Of a stretch of 64,000 bases of DNA, positions 34,607 through 43,236 are shown in pieces. The stretch is from Nakamurella aerolata. Lineage in GTDB: Bacteria > Actinomycetota > Actinomycetes > Mycobacteriales > Nakamurellaceae. The notes beneath the pieces were generated by a model. That model did no database searches. It was not told where the DNA came from and was given only the letters and a program-made list of their open reading frames with translations. The position numbers and the translations under genes were made by a program. The stretch lies in assembly GCF_013002705.1 (NCBI RefSeq), contig NZ_JABEND010000011.1, positions 62,001-126,000 of the forward strand. The letters are read 5' to 3'. Positions within the stretch are counted from its first letter, which is position 1; every line of letters begins with the position of its first letter.

Positions 34607-35239
34607 TCAGGGATGGTCGCCGGAGCCCGAACCGGGGCGCTGGTGGGCAGCAGCGTCGTCCGCCGGGGGCAGCGTGACGTGCTCGGTGGGATACAGCCCG
34701 GCCACCAGGGCGTAGCTGCGCTCGCCGGTACGGGGCAGCGCGGAGAACTCGGCGAACAGAGCGATCATCTTGCGCCAGAACGGTTCTGCCTGATCTTCGG
34801 GAATATGCGCGTAGCGCAGCAGCGCCCGCAGCTGGTCGTTGCGGTGGGCCGCGACAGATTCCGCCGCTGCCGTCGGCAGGTAGTTGGGCACCAGCGGCAA
34901 CTGCTCGGCGCTGATCTTGCCGACATAGAACGTTCTGGCGACCCGGCCGTACCAGCGTTCGTCGATGGCGCGCACCTTGCGCGTCCGCACCACCTTGATC
35001 AGCCCGGCGTCCAGCAGCTTGGCCACGTGGTAGGCCACGGTGCTGGGTGGCCGGCCCACCGCGTCGGCCAGTTCGGCGACCGTGGCCGCGCGTTCCAGCA
35101 GCAGGTCAACCAGCTCCTCGCGCAGGGGATGGAACAGCGCTTTCAGCTCAGCGGTCGAGCTGATGATCCGGACGTCCTCCAGCTGGTAGTCGGGTCGGTC
35201 GACCGGTGTCGGATCGGTCTCCGGGTTAATGCTCGACAT
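34607..35239 (-). CDS. ArsR/HTH_20-type transcriptional regulator
   Basis: 210 residues. The winged helix reads STAELKALFHPLREELVDLL, LERAATVAELADAVGRPPST and VAYHVAKLLDAGLIKVVRTR, a clear ArsR/HTH_20 match. The C-terminal half is an uncharacterised helical effector region. I use the ATG at 35239, though an ATG at 35266 is possible. It is divergent from an alpha/beta hydrolase gene across 62 bp that holds two direct TCTGGATCAT repeats, so it likely controls itself and the hydrolase operon. Confidence 0.8.
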   Translation of the reverse strand: MSSINPETDPTPVDRPDYQLEDVRIISSTAELKALFHPLREELVDLLLERAATVAELADAVGRPPSTVAYHVAKLLDAGLIKVVRTRKVRAIDERWYGRVARTFYVGKISAEQLPLVPNYLPTAAAESVAAHRNDQLRALLRYAHIPEDQAEPFWRKMIALFAEFSALPRTGERSYALVAGLYPTEHVTLPPADDAAAHQRPGSGSGDHP

Positions 35240-35240
35240 T

Positions 35241-35287
35241 TCTGGATCATTCCTGTTAGGTTTCATCGATCGACAAATCTGGATCAT
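35241..35287. promoter_or_regulatory. Direct repeats TCTGGATCAT, candidate operator
   Basis: TCTGGATCAT occurs exactly at 35241-35250 and again at 35278-35287, 37 bp apart. They lie in the short space between the divergent ArsR-type regulator and hydrolase starts. The second copy abuts the GGAGG ribosome binding site (35291-35295) of the hydrolase. The match and position suggest regulator binding. Confidence 0.5.
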
Positions 35288-35301
35288 AACGGAGGCATGG
35301 C

Positions 35302-36048
35302 ATGGCACATCTCGTTCTCGTTCCCGGGCTCTGGCTGGACGGCAGCAGTTGGGACGCCGTAGTCCCTGCGTTGCGGGGCGCGGGGCACGGCGTCTCGCCG
35401 CTCACGCTGCCCGGTCTCGAGGCCAAGGACGCTGACCGCAGCAAGGTCGGCCTGCAAGATCAGGTGGATGCCATCGTCGCCGCGATCGACGCCGCACCAG
35501 CTGGCGAAAGCGTTGTGGTGGTGGGGCATTCCATGGGAGCGGGGCTTGCGCATCTCGCTGTCGACGCCCGTCCCGATCGGGTGGCAAGGGTGGTGCACAT
35601 CGGCGGCTTCCCGGCCGCTTCCGGAGCGCCGCTGGCGGAAGGTTTTGCGGTGGACGGGCCCGACCTGCCGCTGCCGGACCTGAGCACCTTCGACGACCGT
35701 GACATCGCCGACTTGGACGAGCAGGCGCGCTCCGCCTTCGTGGCCAGGGCGATCGCCTCGCCGGCGTCGCTCACCACCGATCCGGTGCGGCTGACCGACG
35801 AACGTCGCTACACGGTCCCTGCGGTGATGGTGTGCCCTGAGTACTCGGTGGACGAGCTGCAGAGCTGGGTCGCCGGCGGGGACCTGCCTGAGGTCGCGGC
35901 GATCGCCGACGTCAGCTACGTCGACATCGATTCGGGGCATTGGCCCCAGTTCACCCGGCCGACCGAGCTCGCCGGCATCCTCAACGAGCAGGCCAGCATC
36001 GCCGATACCGCGCAGCGTCCCGGCCCAAGTGATCAGGGCGAGCGATGA
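35302..36048 (+). CDS. Alpha/beta-fold hydrolase
   Basis: 248 residues. The nucleophile elbow GHSMGAG carries Ser77, and the N-terminal LVLVPGLWLDGSSWD supplies the oxyanion region. A late DIDSGHWPQFTRPTEL gives the catalytic His. The ATG at 35302 has GGAGG six bases upstream; another ATG at 35297 is out of frame. It resembles esterase-like hydrolases that are common beside ArsR regulators. The substrate is unknown. The next gene overlaps by four bases. Confidence 0.85.
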   Translation: MAHLVLVPGLWLDGSSWDAVVPALRGAGHGVSPLTLPGLEAKDADRSKVGLQDQVDAIVAAIDAAPAGESVVVVGHSMGAGLAHLAVDARPDRVARVVHIGGFPAASGAPLAEGFAVDGPDLPLPDLSTFDDRDIADLDEQARSAFVARAIASPASLTTDPVRLTDERRYTVPAVMVCPEYSVDELQSWVAGGDLPEVAAIADVSYVDIDSGHWPQFTRPTELAGILNEQASIADTAQRPGPSDQGER

Positions 36049-36689
36049 CATCCATTACCCCGCAACAGTTTCATGACAGTGACGGGACCGCCGACTGGCG
36101 GTTCCTGTTCAGCGGCGTGACCGCGTGCTTCCGGGTGGATTCGCTGGGCCAGGCGATTGAGTTCGCCGGACGGATCGGCTCGGCCGTCACCGGCCTCGGC
36201 CGGGTTCCGGACCTGGATCTGCGCGCCGACAGCGTCACCGTCAGGGTGTTTCCAGGGGTGGACGGTCCGGTGGCGGACGACATCGAACTGGCCCACCGGG
36301 TCTCCGCTGCCGCGGCCGACCTTGGGCTCGCCGCCGATCCGCAGTCCGTGCAGCACATCCAGCTCGCCATCGATGCCACCGACTATGCCGCGATTCGCGA
36401 GTTCTGGGCAGCGGTGCTCGGCTACCGGTTGCTCGGCGAAGAGGACGCCGTCGACCCGAAGCGGATTGGGCCGCCGATCTGGTTCCAGGAAAGCCCGGAG
36501 CTGCGTACCGGGCGCAATCGGATTCATGTCGATGTGTCGGTGCCGCACGACGTCGCCGAGTCGCGGATTGCGGCGGCACTGGCGGCCGGCGGGCGGATGG
36601 TTGATGACAGGTTCGCTCCGGCCGGCTGGACCCTCGCTGACCCGGAAGGCAACGAGGTCGACATCGCCACCTGGCAGGGCAGAGCCTGA
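36045..36689 (+). CDS. Pterin-dehydratase-like domain fused to a VOC domain
   Basis: 214 residues, ATGA overlap with the hydrolase. Residues 1-95 resemble 4a-hydroxytetrahydrobiopterin dehydratase (TACFRVDSLGQAIEFAGRIG, ADSVTVRVFPG), but the usual active-site His-His pair is not obvious. Residues 100-212 are a vicinal-oxygen-chelate glyoxalase-like fold (VQHIQLAIDATDYAAIREFW, with DPEGNEVDIATW). This two-domain form is known in actinobacteria and has no firm function. Confidence 0.72.
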   Translation: MTSITPQQFHDSDGTADWRFLFSGVTACFRVDSLGQAIEFAGRIGSAVTGLGRVPDLDLRADSVTVRVFPGVDGPVADDIELAHRVSAAAADLGLAADPQSVQHIQLAIDATDYAAIREFWAAVLGYRLLGEEDAVDPKRIGPPIWFQESPELRTGRNRIHVDVSVPHDVAESRIAAALAAGGRMVDDRFAPAGWTLADPEGNEVDIATWQGRA

Positions 36690-36762
36690 CGGTTCCCGCT
36701 GAGCGTGGCTGAGCGGCGGATTTCACCCCACGCGGGGTGCCGGTGTAGGCTCATTCCCGCAC

Positions 36763-36835
<73 letters not shown>

Positions 36836-36855
36836 CAGCGGAGCACGACGAAGGA

Positions 36856-36898
36856 AGCGGTTCTCGAGCCAGGGTTCGGGAGCCGCTTCTTTCTGTTT
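36856..36898 (+). terminator. Terminator after tRNA-Lys
   Basis: AGCGGTTCTCGA pairs with TCGGGAGCCGCT (two wobble pairs) around an eight-base loop and is followed by TCTTTCTGTTT. This is a normal intrinsic terminator for the tRNA transcript. The rest of the gap to 37066 shows no other feature except the ribosome binding site of the next gene. Confidence 0.75.
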
Positions 36899-37066
36899 GC
36901 CCAGGTTGCACCCATCGACGGCACCCGCCTCGCGGCCGTGCCGAACAAAATTGAAACGCTGTGTCAGTAGCTGTCGATGGCGTGGCTAAGCTACGGGTTG
37001 ACGCCCGGAGCCGTGCCACGGCTGCATGGACGTCGATGCAACCAGACTTCTCCAGGAGATTCGACG

Positions 37067-38356
37067 ATGTCGCAGCCCGCAGCTCCGTCCACCGAAACCG
37101 TGTTCACCTATGGCGCGCCGCAGCTGAAGTTCGGCCCGGGCAGCAGCGCTGAGGTCGGGTACGACCTCGGCCAGCTGGGGGTGAGCCGGGTGCTGGTGAT
37201 CACCGACCCCGGGGTGGCAGCCACCGGAGCACCGCAGCAGGTGGTGGAGCAGATCCGCGCCGCCGGGCTCGAGGCCGAACTGTACGACGGTGTCAGCATC
37301 GAACCCACCGACAAGAGCATGCAGCAGGCCGTCGACCACGCCAGGGAGCACGGCCCGTGGGACGGCTTCGTCGCGGTCGGCGGGGGATCGAGCATCGACA
37401 CCGCCAAGGCGGTGAACCTGTTGCTCACCAACGACGGTGCGGTGATCGACTACGTGAACGCGCCGGTCGGTGGCGGCCGCGCTCCCCGCAATCCGCTGCA
37501 TCCGTTCGTGGCACTGCCCACCACCACCGGCACCGGAGCCGAGTCGACAACGGTGTGCGTTCTCGATGTGCTCGATCAGCACGTCAAGAGTGGGATCAGC
37601 CACCCGCGGCTGCGTCCGGTCATGGCGGTGATCGACCCCGATCTGACCCGCAGCCAACCCGCTATGGTGACGGCATCGTCCGGCATGGACATTCTCTGCC
37701 ACGCGTTGGAGAGCTATACGGCCAAGCCCTACACCAGCTTTGCCCGCAAGCAGCCGGAGCAGCGGGTGCCGTACTGCGGTGCCAACCCCATCGCCGACAT
37801 GTTCTCCGAGAAGGCGATGTCGCTGCTGGCACAGTCTTTCCGGGCTGCCGTGCACGAGCCGGAGAACATCGAGGCGCGCAACGCGATGGCAATGGCCGCG
37901 ACCTTCGCCGGGATGGGATTCGGCAACGCCGGGGTGCACATCCCGCACGCCAACGCCTACCCGATCGCCGGTCAGGTGCGCGACTTCCAGCCGGCCGACT
38001 ACCCGCAGGGGCATGCCATGGTGCCGCACGGCATGGCGGTCTCGCTGACCGCGCCGGCGGCATTCGCGTGGACCTTCCAGTTCGATCCTGAGCGGCACCT
38101 GCGCGCCGCCGACCTGCTCGACCCCAGCGCCGAACGCGCCGCCGACCCCTCCGATCAGCTGCCCAACGTGCTGAAGAAACTGATGCGGGACATCGGCATT
38201 CCGGCCGGCATCGGGGCCGTCGGCTTCACCGAGGCCGACATCGACGCTCTGGTGCCCGGCACCCTGAAGCAGCAGCGCCTGCTGGCCATCGCGCCCGGGG
38301 ACCCGACCCCGGAGGATCTTGCTGGCATCCTGCGGAACTCGTTGCAGCTGTGGTGA
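37067..38356 (+). CDS. Iron-type alcohol dehydrogenase, hydroxyacid-oxoacid transhydrogenase-like
   Basis: 429 residues with AGGAGA at 37053-37058. It belongs to Fe-ADH group III and closely resembles hydroxyacid-oxoacid transhydrogenase (ADHFE1/HOT): FGPGSSAEVGYDLGQLGVSR, the nucleotide loop VGGGSSIDTAKAVNLLLTND, ALPTTTGTGAESTTVCVLD, and the metal site SGMDILCHALES with GNAGVHIPHANAYPIAG. HOT interconverts gamma-hydroxybutyrate and succinic semialdehyde using 2-ketoglutarate. The bacterial substrate may differ. It stands alone, facing a MmyB-type regulator. Confidence 0.85.
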   Translation: MSQPAAPSTETVFTYGAPQLKFGPGSSAEVGYDLGQLGVSRVLVITDPGVAATGAPQQVVEQIRAAGLEAELYDGVSIEPTDKSMQQAVDHAREHGPWDGFVAVGGGSSIDTAKAVNLLLTNDGAVIDYVNAPVGGGRAPRNPLHPFVALPTTTGTGAESTTVCVLDVLDQHVKSGISHPRLRPVMAVIDPDLTRSQPAMVTASSGMDILCHALESYTAKPYTSFARKQPEQRVPYCGANPIADMFSEKAMSLLAQSFRAAVHEPENIEARNAMAMAATFAGMGFGNAGVHIPHANAYPIAGQVRDFQPADYPQGHAMVPHGMAVSLTAPAAFAWTFQFDPERHLRAADLLDPSAERAADPSDQLPNVLKKLMRDIGIPAGIGAVGFTEADIDALVPGTLKQQRLLAIAPGDPTPEDLAGILRNSLQLW

Positions 38357-38374
38357 TCTGGGACTGCTGAATCG

Positions 38375-39295
38375 TCAGTCGGCAGCGGTGGCAGTGAGCA
38401 GTCGCAGCGCCGATTCGGCCGGGCTGTCCGGCGCGGCGGTGTACATCAAGATGCGCTGACCGTCGCCCTCCGGCAGGTGCAGCACCTCGTAGTCGAGGGC
38501 GAACGTGCCCAGTTCGGGATGCTGAAACACCTTGCTACCGCTGGTGCACAGCCGCACCGTGTGTCCCGCCCACAGGCCGGCAAACTCGGTGCTCCGCACA
38601 CTGAGTTCACCGACCAGGTCGGAGATGCGGCGATCACTCGGGAACAGACCGGCGACGTAACGCAACGACGCCACCGCCAGCGCCGCCTCGGCGGACCAGT
38701 CGCGGTACAGCTCGATGGTGTGCGGATCCAGAAACAACATCCGGATGTGATTGGGCCGGTCGGCCGGTCGCGATGGAGCGGCGACATCGAGGTGCCCTGC
38801 GAGCAGCCGGTGCCCAGGACGGTTCCACGCGAGAAAATCCAGATGCCGACCGAGCAGAATGGCCGGGACGTCACGGACCGCGTTCAACAGTTGCACCGCA
38901 CCGGGTTTCGCGGTCTCCGGCCGCGCAGACCTGGCGCGCCGCCGCGGGGTCGGACGGGCCAGCGCAAACAGGTGGTCGCGCTCGTGCGGATCCAACCGCA
39001 ACGCCCGCGCCAACGCATCGATGACCGCGTCCGAAGCGTTGCTGGACTGGCCCTGCTCCAACCGGGTCAGGTAGGTGGCCGACACACCGGCCAGCTGCGC
39101 CAGCTCCTCTCGCCGCAGGCCAGGGACTCGGCGGCGCCCGTAGCTCCGCAACCCCACAACGTCAGGGGTAAGGCGGTCGCGCCGGGACCGCAAAAACTCA
39201 CCGAGTTCGGTCGACGCCGGTGCGCTACCGGAGATGGTGTCGGCCCGGTGTGCCGCCGCGAGGCGCGGAAGATCGTCTTGGTCGGCTGGTGCCAT
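38375..39295 (-). CDS. XRE-type regulator with MmyB ligand domain
   Basis: 306 residues. The helix-turn-helix is preceded by LGEFLRSRRDRLTPDVVGL and followed by RVPGLRREELAQLAGVSATY with LTRLEQGQSSNAS. The C-terminal half is the MmyB/PAS-like ligand domain (DVPAILLGRHLDFLAWNRPG, HTIELYRDWSAEAALAVASL). The ATG at 39295 gives the usual length. It is divergent from a DHA2 exporter with about 100 bp between, and so is the likely local regulator of that exporter. Confidence 0.87.
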   Translation of the reverse strand: MAPADQDDLPRLAAAHRADTISGSAPASTELGEFLRSRRDRLTPDVVGLRSYGRRRVPGLRREELAQLAGVSATYLTRLEQGQSSNASDAVIDALARALRLDPHERDHLFALARPTPRRRARSARPETAKPGAVQLLNAVRDVPAILLGRHLDFLAWNRPGHRLLAGHLDVAAPSRPADRPNHIRMLFLDPHTIELYRDWSAEAALAVASLRYVAGLFPSDRRISDLVGELSVRSTEFAGLWAGHTVRLCTSGSKVFQHPELGTFALDYEVLHLPEGDGQRILMYTAAPDSPAESALRLLTATAAD

Positions 39296-39347
39296 CGGTC
39301 CATGATGACGCACATCGTCCCGGGCCAGCCTGACCCCACCAGTGCTA

Positions 39348-39369
39348 GGCAACGCCGGGACTGGTTGCC
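39348..39369. promoter_or_regulatory. GGCAAC-N10-GTTGCC palindrome, candidate operator
   Basis: GGCAAC (39348-39353) and GTTGCC (39364-39369) form an inverted repeat with ten bases between. It lies in the intergenic space of the divergent MmyB-type regulator and DHA2 exporter, 27 bp before the exporter start. A regulator site is the simplest explanation. Confidence 0.45.
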
Positions 39370-39396
39370 ATGCATGCCGATCGCAACGCTGATGGC

Positions 39397-40914
39397 ATGA
39401 CACCCACCTCCTCACAGTCACCGATGTCACCGCCACCCATGTCACAGCCGCCGACCCGGTCTCCGGCCACACCTTCGGCAGCGGCCCGGAAGCCGACCAC
39501 CGGGCACCCGGCGGGACCGCGACAACCCGCCGATGCGATCGTGCCGACCGCGCGCAGCCGCGCCGCGGTGGCGCTGTTGCTGACCGGCAATTTCACCCTC
39601 GCGGTCGACTTCTCGATCTTGAACGTCGCGCTCCCGCATATCGGCACCGAACTCGGCTTCTCGGCCGGCGGGCTGCAGTGGATCGTCACGGCATTCGCGT
39701 TGTGCGCCGCCGGTTTCACCTTGTTCTTCGGCCGCGTCGCCGATCTCTTCGGCCGCAAACGCTTGTTCCTGGCCGGAATGGCATTGCTGGGCGCGGCATC
39801 GCTGCTCGGTGGGCTGGCCGGCACGCCGGCCCTGCTGCTCATCGCGCGGGCGGCCCAAGGCGTTGCGACCGCAATGGTGACCCCCGCGGCATTATCGTTG
39901 CTGACCACCATGTTCGCCGAAGGACCCGCGCGAGCTCGGGTGCTCGGGCTGAACGGCGCTTTGATGGCCGCGGGCTTCACCAGCGGAGCGGTGCTCGGTG
40001 GCGTGCTCACCGGGGTGATCAACTGGCGGTGGGCGTTCTACATCAACGTGCTGGTCGCCGCCGTCGTGCTGCTGGCCGCTCCCACGATTCTCCGCGAACC
40101 CCACCGATCCGACCGGCCCAGGCTCGACCTGCCAGGTGCCGTCACCATCACGGCGGCGCTGCTCGCCCTGGTGCTGGGCATCACCCACGCGGGCGAACAC
40201 GGCTGGGCGGTGCTGGGAACGTGGCTCCCGATCGCGGTGGCGGTGGTGCTCGGAGCGGTGTTCGTCGTCGTCGAGACCAGGGTGGCGCAGCCGCTGATCG
40301 CGGTGGAGCTGTTGCGCCGCAACACCATCACCGTCGGGAATCTCGCAGGCCTGCTGGCCTTTGCCACCGAGACGTCGCTGGCCTTTCTGCTCACTCTCTA
40401 CCTCCAGGAGACGCTGGGCTACTCCGCGGTGGCCGCCGGCCTCATTCTGGCCTTTCTCGGGATCGGGACGGTGCTGGGCGGCCTGCTGGCACCGAAACTG
40501 ATCGGCAGGGTCGGACCACGGCGAGCTCTGATCGCCGGCTTCGGCGTGCAGGCCGCCGTGACACTGCCGCTGGCGTTCATCGGCGCCGATCGGGCCTGGT
40601 TGATCCCGTTGCTGGCGTTGACCTTCATCGGGGGAGTGGCGAACCTTGTCGCCATTGTCGGCTACGTTGTGACGTCAACGACGGGCGTCCCTGCCGATCA
40701 GCAGGGTCTGGCGACGGGCCTGGTGACCATGAGCCAACAGGTCGGTATCGCCCTTGGCACACCAGTGATGTCGGCGTTGGTGGTGAGCCAGGCCGCGGCG
40801 GGATTGCTCAGCGGCATCCGGTTCGCCGTCGCCGTGAACGCCGGCCTTGCCCTGCTCACCTGTTTCGTGGTGGCCGCGCTGCTGCGCCCGCCGATGGGTG
40901 GACGAACTCAATAG
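39397..40914 (+). CDS. DHA2-family multidrug MFS exporter
   Basis: 505 residues. A Pro/Ser-rich tail of about 50 residues precedes 14 membrane helices. Motif A is GRVADLFGRKRLFLAG, motif D1 is LDFSILNVALP-like (AVDFSILNVALPHIGTELGF), and motif C is NGALMAAGFTSGAVLGGVLT. These place it with EmrB/QacA-type drug-proton antiporters. The ATG at 39397 is likely, and 39370 is an alternative. Its last seven bases overlap the end of the convergent TadA gene. Confidence 0.88.
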   Translation: MTPTSSQSPMSPPPMSQPPTRSPATPSAAARKPTTGHPAGPRQPADAIVPTARSRAAVALLLTGNFTLAVDFSILNVALPHIGTELGFSAGGLQWIVTAFALCAAGFTLFFGRVADLFGRKRLFLAGMALLGAASLLGGLAGTPALLLIARAAQGVATAMVTPAALSLLTTMFAEGPARARVLGLNGALMAAGFTSGAVLGGVLTGVINWRWAFYINVLVAAVVLLAAPTILREPHRSDRPRLDLPGAVTITAALLALVLGITHAGEHGWAVLGTWLPIAVAVVLGAVFVVVETRVAQPLIAVELLRRNTITVGNLAGLLAFATETSLAFLLTLYLQETLGYSAVAAGLILAFLGIGTVLGGLLAPKLIGRVGPRRALIAGFGVQAAVTLPLAFIGADRAWLIPLLALTFIGGVANLVAIVGYVVTSTTGVPADQQGLATGLVTMSQQVGIALGTPVMSALVVSQAAAGLLSGIRFAVAVNAGLALLTCFVVAALLRPPMGGRTQ

Positions 40915-42212
40915 GAATGCCGGCCGGACGCGCCGTAACCGGCCGGGTCGTCGGCGTTGTTGTCGGCGCCGAGGTCCGAGCCCCGGCCCAGCAGCAACGC
41001 CGGCAGATCGTAGCCGTGCCGGGCGAATCGATCGTCGTGCGGCGGGAAACCCTGGGCGCGAACGAGTTTGCCGTCGCGAGTGGTGAAGATGTCGGCGGTC
41101 TCCACCACCCCGGACTCGACTCGCCCTGGCAGCGCCACGATTTCGCGGACCCGCCGGCCACCGCCGGGCTCCAGCCCGAGTTGCACCACCAGATCGATCG
41201 AGCTGGCCACCGTCGGCACCACAAAGTTGTCGGTGACGTTCTCGCCGGCCAGCAGCGGCAGGGTGCACAGCTTGATGACGGCTTCCCGTGCGGAGTTGGC
41301 GTGCACGCTGCACATGCCGGGCAGGCCGGAGTTCAGCGCGATCAACAGATCCAGCGATTCTTCCTGCCGCACCTCACCGACGATGATCCGGCTCGGCCGC
41401 ATCCGCAGTGCCTCCTTGACCAACCGGCGCAGCTGAATCTCGCCGTGGCCCTCGAGGTTCGGCTGCCTTGTCTGCATGGCGACAACGTCGGGAAGGTTGG
41501 GGCGCAGCTCGAACACTTCCTCGCAGGTGATCACCCGCTCGCTCGGCGGGATCGAGTTGACCAGGGTGTTCAGCATGGTCGTCTTCCCGGCCTGGGTGCC
41601 GCCGGCGACGATGATGTTGAGCCCGGAGACCACCGCGGCCTCGAGGAAACGGGCGGCGTGCGGGGTGATCGTCTCGCGCGCGACCAGATCTTCAAGGCCG
41701 TTGGCGGCGACCACAAACTTGCGAATGTTCAGCGACAGGTGCTCGCGGGTGATGTCGGGGATCACCGCGTGCAGCCGGCTGCCGTCGGGCAACAGCGCGT
41801 CGACGAACGGAGACGACAGGTCGAGTCGGCGGCCGGACGGTTTCAGCATCCGCTCCACCAGGTCGCGCACCTCGCCGGGGGTGAGCACGGTGGTGGTCAG
41901 CTCGTGGCGGCCATCGCGGGCGACAAACACCTTGCCAGGCTGGTTGATCCAGATCTCCTCGACCTCGGGGTCGTCCAGAAACCGTTGCAGCGGACCGTAT
42001 CCGGCCAATGTGTCGTACACATAGCGAGTGACACCGTCCCGATCCAGCAGCGGCGGCAGCGACGAGGTCGCCACCCGCTCCTCGTAGTGGCTGACCACTT
42101 CGTCGATGAGTTGCCTGGCGGCCCGCCGGTCGACCACCGGGTCGAGTCCGCGGCGGCGGATCAGCTCGCGCACCTCGTCGTGAATGTGCTCGGTCGCCGT
42201 CACGGTAGCCAT
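40908..42212 (-). CDS. tadA: TadA/CpaF-type secretion ATPase
   Basis: 434 residues of the type II/IV secretion ATPase family. It has Walker A (VAGGTQAGKTTML), an Asp/Glu box (TCEEVFELRPNLPDVVAMQT), Walker B (SRIIVGEVRQEESLDLLIAL) and a His box (GMCSVHANSAREAVIKLC). The N-terminal domain (LPPLLDRDGVTRYVYDTLAG) matches CpaF. The ATG at 42212 follows AGGGGGCGAG. No tadB, tadC or pilin gene lies nearby, so it is an orphan here; its partners may be elsewhere. Confidence 0.87.
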   Translation of the reverse strand: MATVTATEHIHDEVRELIRRRGLDPVVDRRAARQLIDEVVSHYEERVATSSLPPLLDRDGVTRYVYDTLAGYGPLQRFLDDPEVEEIWINQPGKVFVARDGRHELTTTVLTPGEVRDLVERMLKPSGRRLDLSSPFVDALLPDGSRLHAVIPDITREHLSLNIRKFVVAANGLEDLVARETITPHAARFLEAAVVSGLNIIVAGGTQAGKTTMLNTLVNSIPPSERVITCEEVFELRPNLPDVVAMQTRQPNLEGHGEIQLRRLVKEALRMRPSRIIVGEVRQEESLDLLIALNSGLPGMCSVHANSAREAVIKLCTLPLLAGENVTDNFVVPTVASSIDLVVQLGLEPGGGRRVREIVALPGRVESGVVETADIFTTRDGKLVRAQGFPPHDDRFARHGYDLPALLLGRGSDLGADNNADDPAGYGASGRHSY

Positions 42213-42419
42213 CGCTCGCCCCCTGCCTGGTGCGGAGCGCGGCTCGCCGCCGCGTGTCCGCTTTCGGATCGCTTGGGCGAACCCTAACCGCAACCGGGCA
42301 CCCGCGCCCTGTGCTGTCCACAGCCGTTGCGCCGAGTGCCAGTACCGGCGAGGTGCACGCACCCGGCGCCTGTGCTCGCCGGGCCGACGCAGCTGGTGCC
42401 TGCGACAACTGACGCCGTA

Positions 42420-43148
42420 CTACAGCTGGTAGCCCCGGAAGAGCACCGCGTAGTCGGTGCCGGCCGCTTCGCCGCCCTTGCGCAGCTCTTCGGGGATGAA
42501 CACTTCCGGGTCCGGATGGTCGGGCAGGTGCCGCAGGTAGGCCTGATGGCACTGCAGCGACGTCACCGCGGCGTCGACGGCGCGCTGGTCGACAGGCTGC
42601 GCGAGGTTGGGGTTCTCGTCGCCGGTCACCAGCAGCAGCGTGGCCTGCCAGGGACCGAGGTGCTCGGTCTCGGCGAGGTCTCGGAACACCCACCGGTTGG
42701 CCGCGTCCCTGGTGGCGTCGATGACGGCGATGCCGGTCACCCGATGGTCGGCCTGGTTCAGGCCGCCGTACGCCTCGACGTGAAAGTTGGCGGTCAGCAC
42801 CACATCGGGACGGAACATGCGGATCTGCCTGGCGATGTCCTTGCGGAGTTCGAGGCCGGGCTGCAGCATGCCGTCCGGGTGGCGCAGGATGGTCAGGTCG
42901 GTGACGCCGACGGTGGCGCAGGCGCGGCGCTGCTCTTCAGCGCGGACGGTCCGCACCTGCTCGGGGTCTTCCGCCATGCCGGCCTCGCCGCCGGTCAGCA
43001 ACAGATACCCGACCTGCTTGCCCGCGCGAGTCCAGGTGGCCACGGCGGCGGACGCGCCGTACTCCATGTCGTCAGGATGGGCAACGACGCACAGCACCCT
43101 GGTGAAGTCGTTGTCGTCCAGCGGTGTCAGCTCTCCCCGGTCTGCCAT
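42420..43148 (-). CDS. PIG-L family (LmbE-like) deacetylase
   Basis: 242 residues. Zinc and base motif AHPDDMEYG (His24, Asp26, Asp27) and a later NQADHRVTG supply the metal site of the PIG-L family. Members deacetylate N-acetyl-glucosaminyl compounds, including MshB and Mca of the mycothiol route. No mycothiol genes are adjacent and the sequence does not settle the substrate. Probably cytoplasmic. It has no obvious operon partner; the next gene downstream (tadA) lies about 200 bp away on the same strand. Confidence 0.85.
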   Translation of the reverse strand: MADRGELTPLDDNDFTRVLCVVAHPDDMEYGASAAVATWTRAGKQVGYLLLTGGEAGMAEDPEQVRTVRAEEQRRACATVGVTDLTILRHPDGMLQPGLELRKDIARQIRMFRPDVVLTANFHVEAYGGLNQADHRVTGIAVIDATRDAANRWVFRDLAETEHLGPWQATLLLVTGDENPNLAQPVDQRAVDAAVTSLQCHQAYLRHLPDHPDPEVFIPEELRKGGEAAGTDYAVLFRGYQL

Positions 43149-43236
43149 GGACCGAGCGTATCGACCGGGTTCGGCGGCTGAACAGGGCCGGTCGGCCAGG
43201 GACGGATAGTCGGGGCCGGTCGGTCAGGGCCGGCGG

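Noticed and set aside
39678-42287. A very long plus-strand open frame over the exporter and tadA genes
   Set aside because: It is a frame shadow produced by GC-rich codon use; the translation is Arg/Gly/His-rich with no family, and two clear genes occupy the region.
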